Shown: positions 33,280 to 43,271, counted from the first letter of the stretch. The stretch is DNA of 64,000 nt from Crocinitomix sp. (GCA_013138735.1 WTCE01000044.1:1-64000), one strand, 5' to 3'. Made by a program: numbers and translations. Notes: generated from the letters alone by a model not told the origin.

Positions 33280-35775
33280 CTACCCATTCGGGTCCAAAAT
33301 CAAATCAATACGAACAATAGCATCTTGCAAATGATACTTACTCATCTTATCAGAAGTTCTACCAATCGCAGCTTTAATTTGTTTCTTCAACTCATTCAAT
33401 TCTGCACGAACAACTGAGCGGATGTCAGATTGACTCGCATCAACATTTGTACGAACGAAAAAACGACGGAACTGCGCAGGAATTTTCGTTTGTTCTTCTG
33501 TCATTAAAAAGGCCAAACGATCGATATGCGCCCGTTGCAAATTTCTGCGATATACGTCAATTGTACCGCCAGCTTTTAATTCAGTCCAAACGGAGGTTCT
33601 TAGATCTTCCATTAATTCAATAATAGAATAAGCCTGCGCTCCATTTACAGCTTCGTTTTCAATAGTTCGCGCTAGTCTTCCAAAATCTAAAAGGTTGGCT
33701 AATGTTTTCGCCTGCAACTTACGCATGCGCTCGATAGCTCCATCATATTCGATCTTATTAAAGATGTTTTGATCCAATAACCAAGTTGGTGTTTTAAATA
33801 ATTGCTCATCTAAGAATTGCATGGCACGTTCTTGCTTCTCTTTGGGAACATGTGTATAAACAGCACCTTCTTGCCCAAAGGCTTTGTAGTTTTCATAAAT
33901 ACCACCAACATTACCAGATACATGGCCCATATAGCGATTAAATTGTCCAACAACTTGATCATAGATTGCAGATAGATCCGCATAATTCTCGCCTTCTTTC
34001 CCAGTCCATTGAACTAAATTTGGCATAATCCGTTTTAAGTTTTTGATACCATATTCACTCGCTTTCATAGCGTCATCACCCAAATCTTCTGTTTGTGAAC
34101 TCGGATCAATTACACCAAATTGTTGTTTTCCAAAGCGGTATAAAGGATCGCCCGCATGTTCTAAAATCCATCCATCCAAGGTTGCTTTTTCATCCTTCGC
34201 ATTCTCTACATCTAAAATAGGACGGTATCCCCAATTGATTGAATACTTATCATAAATCCCAATATTCGGCATTAAAGCCACCCCTTTATCTTCGGGTTGC
34301 GCGATATAATTGAAACGGGCATAATCCATAATAGATGGCGCTGTTCCATAAACGTCTGTAAAGGTTGACGAGCGCAAAGAATCAACGGGATAAGCGACAC
34401 TGCTACCCATATTGTGCGGTAAACCTAAGGTATGTCCAACCTCATGGGCAGAAACAAATCGAATTAATCTACCCATTATTTCTTCTTCAAATTCCATCCC
34501 TCTAGCGTCCTCATTGATTGCTGCCGTTTGCACGAAAAACCAATTCTGTAACAAAGTCATTACATTATGATACCAGTTGATATCCGATTCAATAATCTCG
34601 CCACTTCGCGGATCACTTACATGTGGTCCATTTGCATTTGGAATTGGGGAAGCTAAATAACGTACGACAGAAAAACGCGCATCCTCAGGACTCCATTCTG
34701 GATCTTCTTCAGGTGTTGGTGCGTCCATTGCGATAATTGCATTTTTGAATCCTGCAGCTTCAAAAGCTACTTGCCAATCTTCAATTCCTAACTTCAAATA
34801 TTTGGCCCATTTCTTTGGTGTCGCTCTATCGATATAATAGATAATAGGTTTAACTGGCTCAACTAATTCGCCATTTTTAAATTTTTCCATATCCTCCGGC
34901 TTCACTTCTAATCGCCATCTGTCCAAATAGCGCACAGATTCACTTTTTTGAGCTTCTGAACCATAATCCGTTTGCGAAGAAGTAAACCAACCTACACGCT
35001 GATCAAAGTAACGGCGTTGCATAGGTACTTTTGGTAATAAAATCATTGAGTTACTAATTTCAACAGAAATAGAACCTAAACTTGAATTAGATGGAGGCGC
35101 ACTAGATGCATACGTTTTAACGTGGCGCGCTTCAATATTAATGGGGTAACTATTTACCTTTTCAATGTATGAACGATCGCCATCCAATCGTGATATTTTA
35201 TATCTTTTTCTTGTCCAAGAAGGTAAGCCGAGTGCGGCAATATCCGTAGAAAACAATTTTGTCACATTAATAACAACTGAACTTGAATCTTTGCTGTATG
35301 CTGCAACCGGAAACATATACATAATTGGCTCAAAATTCGAATTCATAACCGCCTCGTGAACGGGCAATGAATCTGCTGCTACTACGCGGTGAGAAACCAC
35401 CCGTAATAAGACATTGTCTTCTTTCCATTCCCAACGCAATACTTGCTCATTTTGCTTTCCGCCACCAAAACCTAGACCAGCGGCAGTTTTTGCAATTCGG
35501 GTTACCATTAGCATTTCTCTTCCAAACAAACTGTCCGGAATTTCATAGAAATAATCCTTGTCCACTTTATGAACACTAAACAAACCTTCATCTGTTTCAG
35601 CATCCTTTGTAATCACTTTAGAATAAGGCTTAATATCACCCTTTTTTGATGGTGGTGCTGCTTGTTCTGTGTCGTCTTTCTTTTTCTTCTTCTTATTTCT
35701 TTGCGCAAAACCGTCATTTGCAAATGAAACGACTGCTAATAGAATAAAAACTCGGATAATATGCTTCAACTTCAT
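33280..35775 (-). CDS. Zinc-dependent metalloprotease (DUF5117/DUF4953 type), 831 aa
   Basis: A signal peptide is followed by a lysine-rich linker (KKKKKDD). The N-terminal domain is of the DUF5117 type (GLFSVHKVDKDYFYEIPDS, FGREMLMVTRIAKT). The catalytic metzincin-like motif HEVGHTLGLPH is at residues 444-454, followed by a Met-turn in SIMDYARFNY (~477). The C-terminal part is of the DUF4953 type. Such ~800-residue proteases are widespread in Bacteroidota and are exported. Substrates are unknown. The stop codon lies in the inverted repeat that ends the cassette array. Confidence 0.88.
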   Translation of the reverse strand: MKLKHIIRVFILLAVVSFANDGFAQRNKKKKKKDDTEQAAPPSKKGDIKPYSKVITKDAETDEGLFSVHKVDKDYFYEIPDSLFGREMLMVTRIAKTAAGLGFGGGKQNEQVLRWEWKEDNVLLRVVSHRVVAADSLPVHEAVMNSNFEPIMYMFPVAAYSKDSSSVVINVTKLFSTDIAALGLPSWTRKRYKISRLDGDRSYIEKVNSYPINIEARHVKTYASSAPPSNSSLGSISVEISNSMILLPKVPMQRRYFDQRVGWFTSSQTDYGSEAQKSESVRYLDRWRLEVKPEDMEKFKNGELVEPVKPIIYYIDRATPKKWAKYLKLGIEDWQVAFEAAGFKNAIIAMDAPTPEEDPEWSPEDARFSVVRYLASPIPNANGPHVSDPRSGEIIESDINWYHNVMTLLQNWFFVQTAAINEDARGMEFEEEIMGRLIRFVSAHEVGHTLGLPHNMGSSVAYPVDSLRSSTFTDVYGTAPSIMDYARFNYIAQPEDKGVALMPNIGIYDKYSINWGYRPILDVENAKDEKATLDGWILEHAGDPLYRFGKQQFGVIDPSSQTEDLGDDAMKASEYGIKNLKRIMPNLVQWTGKEGENYADLSAIYDQVVGQFNRYMGHVSGNVGGIYENYKAFGQEGAVYTHVPKEKQERAMQFLDEQLFKTPTWLLDQNIFNKIEYDGAIERMRKLQAKTLANLLDFGRLARTIENEAVNGAQAYSIIELMEDLRTSVWTELKAGGTIDVYRRNLQRAHIDRLAFLMTEEQTKIPAQFRRFFVRTNVDASQSDIRSVVRAELNELKKQIKAAIGRTSDKMSKYHLQDAIVRIDLILDPNG

Positions 35776-35891
35776 TGGTTATTTTTTTCGTTTGGAATGA
35801 TAATAATACGGTTTTAATTTGATGTTGAATATAAGAATGTATGAATGCGCAATCCACTAGATGAATGGTTATAACCTAAGTACGATTAAAT

Positions 35892-37109
35892 CTAAAAATC
35901 AAACTCACTATCCAATTGTTCCGTTTTCTGTTCCTGAAACTTTTTTCGATTGAGATAAAACCCTATGAATACACCTGCAAGCGCTATCATGACGCCACTA
36001 ACAATTATAAGGTTCCAAGTAAAATCTGACAAGCCATCTGTTATTTGATACTTTTGAATCATTGCTGTAACAAAATAAAATCCAGCAAGGACGATTGGAC
36101 TATACCTTACATCTAATTTACGCACAATATAGGACGCGATTGGCGGTCCGACAAGCACCTCTGCTAAGCTTGCCAAGATAAAAAATGCAACTAAAGTCGT
36201 TTTTATAGTTGCCGCATCTGAGCTAGGAAAATCGATTCCTGCAATACTTAAATAAGCCAATGCGGCGAGTATAAAACCTACCCCAAATTGTAGAGCGGTT
36301 GACACTTTTTTAAAGGTAAAATAAATGGCCAGAGCTATACAGAAAACAAGAATTACCAATAAATTTATATTAGTGGAAATCTCGTATAACCAACCCATTA
36401 CACCGCTGTCCTGACCATCCATTAAATAATATAGATTACCAAAAACAAATTCATACGCCATCCAGAAAAGCGCCGATCCTACCACGGCAAGAGATACCAT
36501 TAAAGGAAAAATTTTATTGGATTTTTCAGGTGTCTCTATACTTTCGCTTTCAGTTGGTTTAGCAAAGAAAATTAATACCGCAGCGGCAACATAAAACACA
36601 CCACACAATAAAAAAGCGGCATTATAACCCTGTTTTACGGCAAATAAACCGACTACAATTGAACTCATAAATGCACCAATATTTACCATTATATAATTGA
36701 TCATCATTCCGCTATCCAAAAGTTTTGATCGCTGATAGAGTTGTCCTAAAAATGGCAATAAACTGGTGCGTGCAATTCCGGCACCTAAACCTATGGTAGC
36801 AAAACCTATCATAACCATATCAGCGGTTTGACTAACGGCTAATAAAAATGCGCCCATTGCTTGCAGTCCAATTCCAACGAGTGATAATAATTTCGGTTTC
36901 CCAATAAAACCAAGCGCGCCACCAATCAAATTGCTAATAGCCAATACGCTAATTCCAAAGCCATAAATAGCGAATGCTTCGGCGTTGGTGCAATTAATTG
37001 TTTCACCAATTAAAAAAAGAACTAAGATTGCGCGCAAGCCATAATAGCCCGCCCGTTCTATTGTAATGGCAGCAAAATAAGGAATCGTGGATATGGGATG
37101 GTTTGTCAT
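35892..37109 (-). CDS. POT/PTR-like major facilitator transporter, 405 aa
   Basis: Near the N-terminus is IERAGYYGLRAILVLFL, which matches the E-R-x-x-Y-Y-G motif of proton-coupled oligopeptide transporters (POT family). About 12 hydrophobic helices follow. The length is on the short side, as POT proteins are often 450-500 residues, with short loops and a brief C-terminal charged tail. It probably imports di- or tripeptides or a related solute with protons; the family assignment is firmer than the substrate. It may serve uptake of products of the neighbouring secreted protease, but the two genes are 116 bp apart and separately spaced. Confidence 0.7.
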   Translation of the reverse strand: MTNHPISTIPYFAAITIERAGYYGLRAILVLFLIGETINCTNAEAFAIYGFGISVLAISNLIGGALGFIGKPKLLSLVGIGLQAMGAFLLAVSQTADMVMIGFATIGLGAGIARTSLLPFLGQLYQRSKLLDSGMMINYIMVNIGAFMSSIVVGLFAVKQGYNAAFLLCGVFYVAAAVLIFFAKPTESESIETPEKSNKIFPLMVSLAVVGSALFWMAYEFVFGNLYYLMDGQDSGVMGWLYEISTNINLLVILVFCIALAIYFTFKKVSTALQFGVGFILAALAYLSIAGIDFPSSDAATIKTTLVAFFILASLAEVLVGPPIASYIVRKLDVRYSPIVLAGFYFVTAMIQKYQITDGLSDFTWNLIIVSGVMIALAGVFIGFYLNRKKFQEQKTEQLDSEFDF

Positions 37110-37179
37110 GGTTTTAAAAATAGCTAAAAGAATTTAAGCATGGGATGCTTTCAAATTAAATTGAGCTATTTTTAAATTC

Positions 37180-38928
37180 TTAGCGTTTGAAATATTCGAA
37201 TTCATAGACCTCATCATAGCCCACAATTTCCACACCAGAATTTGACATACTTAATGTTTTAGGTAGCCCTTCGGAATCATATTCTGCCATAACGGTTTTT
37301 GAAATCACTTTTTCTCCATCTTCCTTTCGGAATTCTTGATAGAATGTTGCCTGACCAGTGGCATTATATTCAACTTCAATATATTTCCGCTTTTTTCGAT
37401 CATTATGGCCCGAAATAACTTTACCAGATGACATAGCGTAACGTGGTCTGAATGTATGCTCTCTTAAAGTCCAATCAATTTTTAAGGAATCAGACGTTTG
37501 CTCAATTTCATAGTGATATTGATTTGGTATTTGATCAGATTCACCTGTTTCAAGCATATAGTTTTCAAATAAAGAATACCTTAAAGATCTTCGACTATTG
37601 TGCATACCTTTGATTGTGTGGTAATTACCATCCATGATTGCATAACCATTAAAATAGGTGAGGTATAATTCTAGAGCATAATATTGAATTGATTCACCGT
37701 CATAACTCTCAACATATGCTTTTCTAGAAATTATTGTTCCCTTTTCGTTATACTGCCAACTTTCACCTAACACTAAATATGGCACATAATTGGACGTCTC
37801 AAATACGTAAACTGATGAAAGGTGACCATCATCATATTCAAATTGCAAAGAATCTATTGCCTTTGAAAAATTCATACCTCTTTCGTACCGGACTATCGAG
37901 GTGATTTCACCGTCTTTCCTGTAGCGCATCTCAACTGATTTCTGCCGTTTGCCAAAAGGAGAGTTGTACCAAACAATAATTTTATCTGTTTTAGGAGCCT
38001 TTTGTACGCGAAAGGCAAAATCAAAGGCATATAACATATACTCATACTCGGCTTCATGAAATCTATTTGATTCCGCTAAGGGCAAATAACAAAACCCCTG
38101 AAATGTTGGCGCTTTTTCAACTAAATTTTTATACTCCCTTAGGCCTCCAGTATTACTCAGAAATGGTTGGATCTCGCGTAAACTAAATCGAATGTGCAAG
38201 TTTGGCAAACCATATTCAAAATCATTGCTATTCTCTAATAATATGGCATAAAAATTTGCGCCATTAAAAAGATAATTCGCATTGTCTAGCACCTCTTTTG
38301 TGACCAGCTCTTTAAATTTTTCTGGCACCTTATCTTGTATCAATTGATTAAATTCTTTCAGCTTTTTATGATCTATAAATTCAGAAGGAGAAAGCAGGCT
38401 GCCTGTATTTAAATCAAAATAGTATAATTTGCTAAACTTTAATTGGAACCACTTTCTTTGATTCTTTTTGTCCATGACATCATAATCGATTTCACATTGA
38501 AGAATAGCTACTTCATGGTTTAAGTGTGTGAAATAAAACCTTACGTCATCTAATTCTGGTTTAAACTTGGATGCTTGATCGCTTCGTGAACTCCCTAGAA
38601 GTTCTGAGTAATCCTGAGTGCTAAATTCATATTCGACTGAAGCATTAAAGTGTAGCATGAATTCCTCATAAACCTCTTCGCTTCTTAAAAAATCATGACT
38701 TAACAGTTCAACTTGCTCATTAATTTTTGGGATGCCTTTGTACTTATTCGGCTTTATGGTTCCATAATAAAATTCGACTTGTTCTTGTCCATACAAAGGG
38801 CAATCAACTGTAGTCTCTTGATCTTGGACTTGAAAAAAAGTGTTGTTCACTTGATCCTGGACGTAGTTATGTCCAAAAGAAATTTGAGCAAAAAAGGAAA
38901 CTAAAAAAAGGGTAAGAATGGATTTCAT
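37180..38928 (-). CDS. Secreted protein of unknown function, 582 aa
   Basis: A Sec signal peptide (MKSILTLFLVSFFAQISFG) precedes a mixed alpha/beta N-terminal half. The C-terminal half from about residue 315 consists of repeated short beta hairpins with the pattern Y-N/D-x-x-G-x-[IL]-x-x-[KR] (RYRKDGEITSIVRY, QYNEKGTIISRKAYV, EYNATGQATFYQEF, EYDSEGLPKTLSM). Such YD/MORN-like hairpins are common in Bacteroidota secreted proteins. There is no lipobox and no T9SS sorting domain. The function is not known. Confidence 0.6.
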   Translation of the reverse strand: MKSILTLFLVSFFAQISFGHNYVQDQVNNTFFQVQDQETTVDCPLYGQEQVEFYYGTIKPNKYKGIPKINEQVELLSHDFLRSEEVYEEFMLHFNASVEYEFSTQDYSELLGSSRSDQASKFKPELDDVRFYFTHLNHEVAILQCEIDYDVMDKKNQRKWFQLKFSKLYYFDLNTGSLLSPSEFIDHKKLKEFNQLIQDKVPEKFKELVTKEVLDNANYLFNGANFYAILLENSNDFEYGLPNLHIRFSLREIQPFLSNTGGLREYKNLVEKAPTFQGFCYLPLAESNRFHEAEYEYMLYAFDFAFRVQKAPKTDKIIVWYNSPFGKRQKSVEMRYRKDGEITSIVRYERGMNFSKAIDSLQFEYDDGHLSSVYVFETSNYVPYLVLGESWQYNEKGTIISRKAYVESYDGESIQYYALELYLTYFNGYAIMDGNYHTIKGMHNSRRSLRYSLFENYMLETGESDQIPNQYHYEIEQTSDSLKIDWTLREHTFRPRYAMSSGKVISGHNDRKKRKYIEVEYNATGQATFYQEFRKEDGEKVISKTVMAEYDSEGLPKTLSMSNSGVEIVGYDEVYEFEYFKR

Positions 38929-38992
38929 AATTAGATAAGGTCTGAAAATTAATTCGTTACAGCTGCAGCTTTAAAACAATATAAAATTTGAC

Positions 38993-39598
38993 CTAAATCA
39001 ACCTCCCCAATAAATCAGAAATTGAAAAGGCCGTGCTTTCTTGCTCCTCATTGAAACTAAAAACAATTTTTAACCCCATAATGCTATTAATTTTATTTTC
39101 TTCACTCAAAAGCGCCGTTAGAATTAAGTCTGTGGCAATCATTTGGGTGTCTTCATCTAGATATTCAATATTCGGAACTTCTAATTCGAGTTCATAACGA
39201 CCGTTATTACGAGGCTTCAGAACAGCACGCCATTTACTTGCATCAATATCCTGGATATCCATATTGTGATCATAGACTTGTAATTGAAGTTGACCTGTGG
39301 CTTGCGCACTATGATGAAATGACCATTCATTTATTGTTGCCGCTCCAGCGATAATCGATTTTGTAATCTTTAAAATTTCACGATCGTTATTGGGAGATAA
39401 AGTAAACGTAAATTGACCCGTTTCTGGATTGCCAATCTCCCATTTAATCTTCCCCATTCCCAAAATATGTTGATCAAGCGATTCAACAATATCATCTGTT
39501 TTAGGATGTCCATCCGATTCAATGACCGCTTCCAACAAAGGTTGGTTATTCTCAAACCATTCCCAAAAATCTTCAATCTGTTGCGATAGTTTAGCCAT
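38993..39598 (-). CDS. Cytosolic protein of unknown function, 201 aa
   Basis: The start ATG at 39598 overlaps the stop of the NTF2-like gene by 8 bases (ATGGCTAA); an in-frame ATG at 39616 is possible. The protein begins MAKLSQQIEDFWEWFENNQPLL and is mostly beta-rich afterwards, with a long acidic middle. No motif is recognised. The tight overlap implies co-translation with the NTF2-like protein and probably a shared task. Confidence 0.55.
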   Translation of the reverse strand: MAKLSQQIEDFWEWFENNQPLLEAVIESDGHPKTDDIVESLDQHILGMGKIKWEIGNPETGQFTFTLSPNNDREILKITKSIIAGAATINEWSFHHSAQATGQLQLQVYDHNMDIQDIDASKWRAVLKPRNNGRYELELEVPNIEYLDEDTQMIATDLILTALLSEENKINSIMGLKIVFSFNEEQESTAFSISDLLGRLI

Positions 39599-40058
39599 TC
39601 CCTTTTTCATTTTCAAATTTTGCCAACATGCGACTTGTTTGGCCGTTTAACTTCCGCTTAAAAAATCCAGTTCCGCCCAAAAGCATTCCTTTAAAACCCA
39701 AGGCTTGTTTGGCCCAGGTATGCAAATTAAAAGTATCTATATGTCGAATAATTTTGCCGTCTTTAAATATAAACTCAGCGTCAATTTTATTTAAAACTTT
39801 ACGACCCGTTTGACTAAAAGTATAATGTGCATCCCAATGCGCTTTTCCAGTATTTTCATCCGCAGCGACTTGAGAAAAATCCAGTTTCATATCAACGCTT
39901 TTTTCCAACAACAAGCGCCACATATTTTTGGCATGCTCTCCTTTCAAATCTCCAAAAGCAGGATCTGTAAATTCGATATCGTCATGATAATAAGACACCA
40001 TTTTTTCGGCGTCTTTATTTTGGAAGGCGGTATAAAACCCTTCTATTACTTCTTTCAT
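39591..40058 (-). CDS. NTF2-like / SnoaL-type protein, 155 aa
   Basis: The N-terminal FYTAFQNKDAEKMVSYYHDDIEFTDPAFGDLKG is the standard opening of the SnoaL-like NTF2 fold, a cone-shaped helix-sheet pocket. It continues with KAHWDAHYTFSQTGRKVLNKIDAEFIFKDGKIIRHIDTFNLHTWAKQALGF in short. The fold binds small molecules or catalyses isomerase or hydrolase steps; no specific activity can be told. It is the first gene of a two-gene unit with the 201-aa protein. Confidence 0.8.
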   Translation of the reverse strand: MKEVIEGFYTAFQNKDAEKMVSYYHDDIEFTDPAFGDLKGEHAKNMWRLLLEKSVDMKLDFSQVAADENTGKAHWDAHYTFSQTGRKVLNKIDAEFIFKDGKIIRHIDTFNLHTWAKQALGFKGMLLGGTGFFKRKLNGQTSRMLAKFENEKGNG

Positions 40059-40081
40059 ACTATATCAATTTAGGTTAGAAT

Positions 40082-41626
40082 TCATTCAGACTTTTTCTTT
40101 GGTACAAATCTATACTTTAAACCGAACAAAATCTGCAATCCAGTTCCATTAAGTTTAACAATAACATCATTTTCTATTGGCAGTGGCGTTGTTGAAACGG
40201 AATAAGATAATTCTTTTGTGGTGATGGGATAAAAGCCTAAATTATATTGGGCTGCCATTGAAAAATATAAATAGTTTTTAATTCTAAAATTTCGTGCTGT
40301 TTTCAGATAGATTAATGGAAAAAAATTATTCTTTACACTTTCCTTTGGTAAAATATGAATAGTCAAATCGTCGTTAGGAATCCCGTTAAAAGTGCTGCCA
40401 ATCTCTTGAATATATTCGTTGTAAAAAGAAAGAATATCATTTGAGAGCGTGTGCATTCCCAATTGGAGCCCTGCTGAAACATCAAAAAAGTTAAATCCTT
40501 TTTTATTGAATAAACGGACGCCATATCCTCCGTTTAATTCTAGCACTTGAAGAAAAGAAGACGAAGCATCAACCTTAAACGCGTCTCCTCCAACCTTATA
40601 TCCACTTGAATATCCTCCAAAATGCACCCCAAAATCAAGAAATCTATTCGATTGCAATCCAATTTCCCCAGAAACCCCTGCCCGCGAGGACCAATGATAA
40701 CTCGTTTTGATATAGGGGTCATCTTGCACACTATTCAACAAAGAAGTCCAACCCGCTGAAAATCCAATAAAAATACTTTTAGAATCAATTGCGCGTCTTT
40801 CTTTTTTGTATGACTTTTTAGCCTCTTTGAAAGAGGTGTTTTCCTTTTGAAAACGATCCTCAACATAAGCCCATTTTTTCGCTCTTGTAAAAGTGTATTT
40901 CAAATTTAAACTAGCAAAATGACCGGCATTTTCCATACGACCCTCTGAAATGACACCATTTTGATTAATCTCATAGTTTCCATAAAAAGTTTCACCAATA
41001 CCATAGGTATATCCTGCTGACAAGCCTATGAAATTCTGATTTTTCAAAAGTCTTTCAACACCAATTTCAATAGGGACATATAGTTTTGGCCGCTTGCCGT
41101 AAACATAAAAAAATGACCACCAATTACCCCCAATCTGACCCAAATTGTAAGCAACCTCATTCGAATGTGTTCTTATTCCAAATCCAATTCCTGCTTTTAA
41201 AATCCACTTTTTTTTTAGCCAATAATTATAATTTAGCATGGGCGTAAAACTTAAATAATTACTGTATTGTATTCGTTGAAAATAAGGTAAGAAATTGGCA
41301 TTATTCGGATCATTTTTTTCACCTAGACTATAGATGAAAGGGAAAAATCCATATCCCCCTTTTAGTGAAATATCAAAATGGTTTTTGAGTTTAAATGAGT
41401 AAGTAAAGTTCAGCTCTTGTAATAATCCAGCTGGAGCACCTGGAAGATCTATCCCCTCATAAAGCGCATACTCCGTTTTATTCAGTCCAAGTGAATAGCC
41501 AACAGAAAAATTATTGTTTAAAAAAACATATTTATTATCCGGTTTGCCAGTAGTTTGAGCGTTTGTGACGTTTACCATGACAATTAAAAAACAAAGTCCG
41601 ATAAATTTGTAGCAATACTTTAACAT
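40082..41626 (-). CDS. Outer-membrane barrel-like protein, paralogue 1, 514 aa
   Basis: After a signal peptide (residues 1-23), strands with alternating hydrophobic residues fill residues ~30-240 (SVGYSLGLNKTEYAL, ISLKGGYGFFPFIYSL, KAGIGFGIRTHS, FTRAKKWAYVEDRF). A basic, helical segment rich in Lys, Glu and Arg (KEAKKSYKKERRAIDSKS, ~268-285) follows, and then a second strand-rich half with a similar start (IFIGFSAGWTSLL). The final residues are strand-like but charged at the end. It is paralogous to the protein at 41721-43271. The location is probably the outer membrane and the function is unknown. Confidence 0.6.
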   Translation of the reverse strand: MLKYCYKFIGLCFLIVMVNVTNAQTTGKPDNKYVFLNNNFSVGYSLGLNKTEYALYEGIDLPGAPAGLLQELNFTYSFKLKNHFDISLKGGYGFFPFIYSLGEKNDPNNANFLPYFQRIQYSNYLSFTPMLNYNYWLKKKWILKAGIGFGIRTHSNEVAYNLGQIGGNWWSFFYVYGKRPKLYVPIEIGVERLLKNQNFIGLSAGYTYGIGETFYGNYEINQNGVISEGRMENAGHFASLNLKYTFTRAKKWAYVEDRFQKENTSFKEAKKSYKKERRAIDSKSIFIGFSAGWTSLLNSVQDDPYIKTSYHWSSRAGVSGEIGLQSNRFLDFGVHFGGYSSGYKVGGDAFKVDASSSFLQVLELNGGYGVRLFNKKGFNFFDVSAGLQLGMHTLSNDILSFYNEYIQEIGSTFNGIPNDDLTIHILPKESVKNNFFPLIYLKTARNFRIKNYLYFSMAAQYNLGFYPITTKELSYSVSTTPLPIENDVIVKLNGTGLQILFGLKYRFVPKKKSE

Positions 41627-41720
41627 GGGTTAATTAAATTCATTCTTCAGCATTGTTCATAACGTGTTCTTACAAAAATAGGCAATCCACTGAATATAAC
41701 TCTCTTGAGATTACGAACCT

Positions 41721-43271
41721 TTATTTTGAACGTGGTGCCAATTTATATTTAATGCCTAATTGAAAGGCGTTTGATGTACCTTTCATACCAATTTGATCAT
41801 ATTGCACATTGTTCAACTCTGGTTGCTCGCTAAATTCAACAACTCCTTCGACAACATCCATTACGCCCCAATTAAATCTATAATCTAAAGAAAGGTATAA
41901 GGACTTGGTCAATTGGAAATCACGACTTAAATTAGTGTAAAGAGTTGGGTAAATATTTCGTTTTGTAGTATAAGTCACTAAATATTGATACTGAATTTCA
42001 GAACCACTACCATTAGTCCCGCCCGAAGAACCACTTAGGCCTTTCTGACTGGCATTAACACCCACACTTAATCCGGCAGATACGTTTAAAAAATTAATAT
42101 TCGATTTCTTACTAATTAAGCGCGTACCAATACCTAATGACACCTGAGAGGAAACGAACGCATTGCTTGCACTCGACCAAAAAACACCTGGACGATTTAG
42201 CCTGAGATAAGACCAAGTTTCTGAAACAGAAAAACCTGCTTGCCAAAAATGATTTTTTTTAATTCCCTTCTCAAAATTCGCTGCAACGATCCAAGAAACA
42301 CTTCCACCTGGCTTTAATAAGTGATCTCCAAATCCAACTTGATTACGGGCATAAAATAAGCCGGAGGACAGACCAAAAAATGTGCTTTTTGGATCAATAT
42401 AACGTCGTTCTTTTTTAAATGATTTTTTCGCCTTTTTGAAAGTTACTTCTTCTTCATTTAAAAAAAAATCTTCGGCAAATTTAAATTTGCGTGCACGTGT
42501 AAAAGAGTAAACCAATGAGAGACTTAAATTGCTACCACGATTTACAAGTGTACCGTTAGATTGATTATTATATAGCGCATATTCACCGCTGTAAATTGAA
42601 CTAAAAAAGTGTTCATAAGATAATGAAAGTCCCAAGAGGTCATCACTTTTCAGAACGCGATCCACCTGTGCTGAAAGATACATATAAGGCTTAAAACTGC
42701 CGGTGAAATCATAATGAAAATAATACTCTGCTCCAACTTGACTTTGCGAACCAATTGTGGCGCCCAATTCACTCGTCCCCATTAATCCTCCACCTAGGCC
42801 AGTTTTTAATCCGAGCCGTTTTTTCAACCATACATTATAGTCTACCCCTGCTTTAAAATTGCTGAAAATCTCGTAACTCGCAATTTGCCAATACGCCCAA
42901 CCATCTGTCCCAGAAAAATCATCCTTAGCGTCTACTTTATACCTGAAAGGAAAAAATCCGAAACCAGTTCCTAACGACACACCTAGATGATCACCCAAAC
43001 TAAATCTATAATCAAAGTTTAAACGCGGGATTAACCCCAGACCTGGGAGCGGTTTATCATCACCTTTTAAGGAAGTAAACTGCGTTTGATTAAATCCACT
43101 ACCTAAAGAAATAGCAAAGCTGTTATTACTTAAGATGTATGGATTTCTCTCAAAAGTTTCGTCTTGAGCATAAGCCTGTGATATTGCAAATAGCATGACT
43201 AGTGTTGCGAATACTCTACTAAATAGAAAAACTTTTCTTTTGGAACTACTTGTGCGATCAATAATAGTCAT
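41721..43271 (-). CDS. Outer-membrane barrel-like protein, paralogue 2, 516 aa
   Basis: It has the same layout as its neighbour: a signal peptide, a strand-rich N-half (FAISLGSGFNQTQFTSL, VSLGTGFGFFPFRY), FTRARKFKFAEDFF, the basic helical bridge TFKKAKKSFKKERRYIDPKS, and a strand-rich C-half opening with FFGLSSGLFYARN. The two genes lie 94 bp apart on the same strand and arose by tandem duplication. The two halves of each protein also look alike, which hints at an older internal duplication. Confidence 0.6.
   Translation of the reverse strand: MTIIDRTSSSKRKVFLFSRVFATLVMLFAISQAYAQDETFERNPYILSNNSFAISLGSGFNQTQFTSLKGDDKPLPGLGLIPRLNFDYRFSLGDHLGVSLGTGFGFFPFRYKVDAKDDFSGTDGWAYWQIASYEIFSNFKAGVDYNVWLKKRLGLKTGLGGGLMGTSELGATIGSQSQVGAEYYFHYDFTGSFKPYMYLSAQVDRVLKSDDLLGLSLSYEHFFSSIYSGEYALYNNQSNGTLVNRGSNLSLSLVYSFTRARKFKFAEDFFLNEEEVTFKKAKKSFKKERRYIDPKSTFFGLSSGLFYARNQVGFGDHLLKPGGSVSWIVAANFEKGIKKNHFWQAGFSVSETWSYLRLNRPGVFWSSASNAFVSSQVSLGIGTRLISKKSNINFLNVSAGLSVGVNASQKGLSGSSGGTNGSGSEIQYQYLVTYTTKRNIYPTLYTNLSRDFQLTKSLYLSLDYRFNWGVMDVVEGVVEFSEQPELNNVQYDQIGMKGTSNAFQLGIKYKLAPRSK

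Larger units (their letters stand above)
31010..33282. other. Repeat-borne array of three small orphan genes, edged by an 11-bp inverted repeat
   Basis: TAGGTGGGGTT (31010-31020) and AACCCCACCTA (33272-33282) are perfect inverted copies. They lie close to the 5' end of the TonB-like gene and on the stop codon of the metalloprotease gene. Between them are three related repeat copies, each followed by one small orphan gene and a CCCAC-type tail motif (31679, 32561, 33132). The region is AT-rich apart from the hairpins. The order is repeat A, gene 1 (frameshifted), repeat B, gene 2 (immunity-like), repeat C, gene 3. No recombinase or transposase gene is present. Confidence 0.6.
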
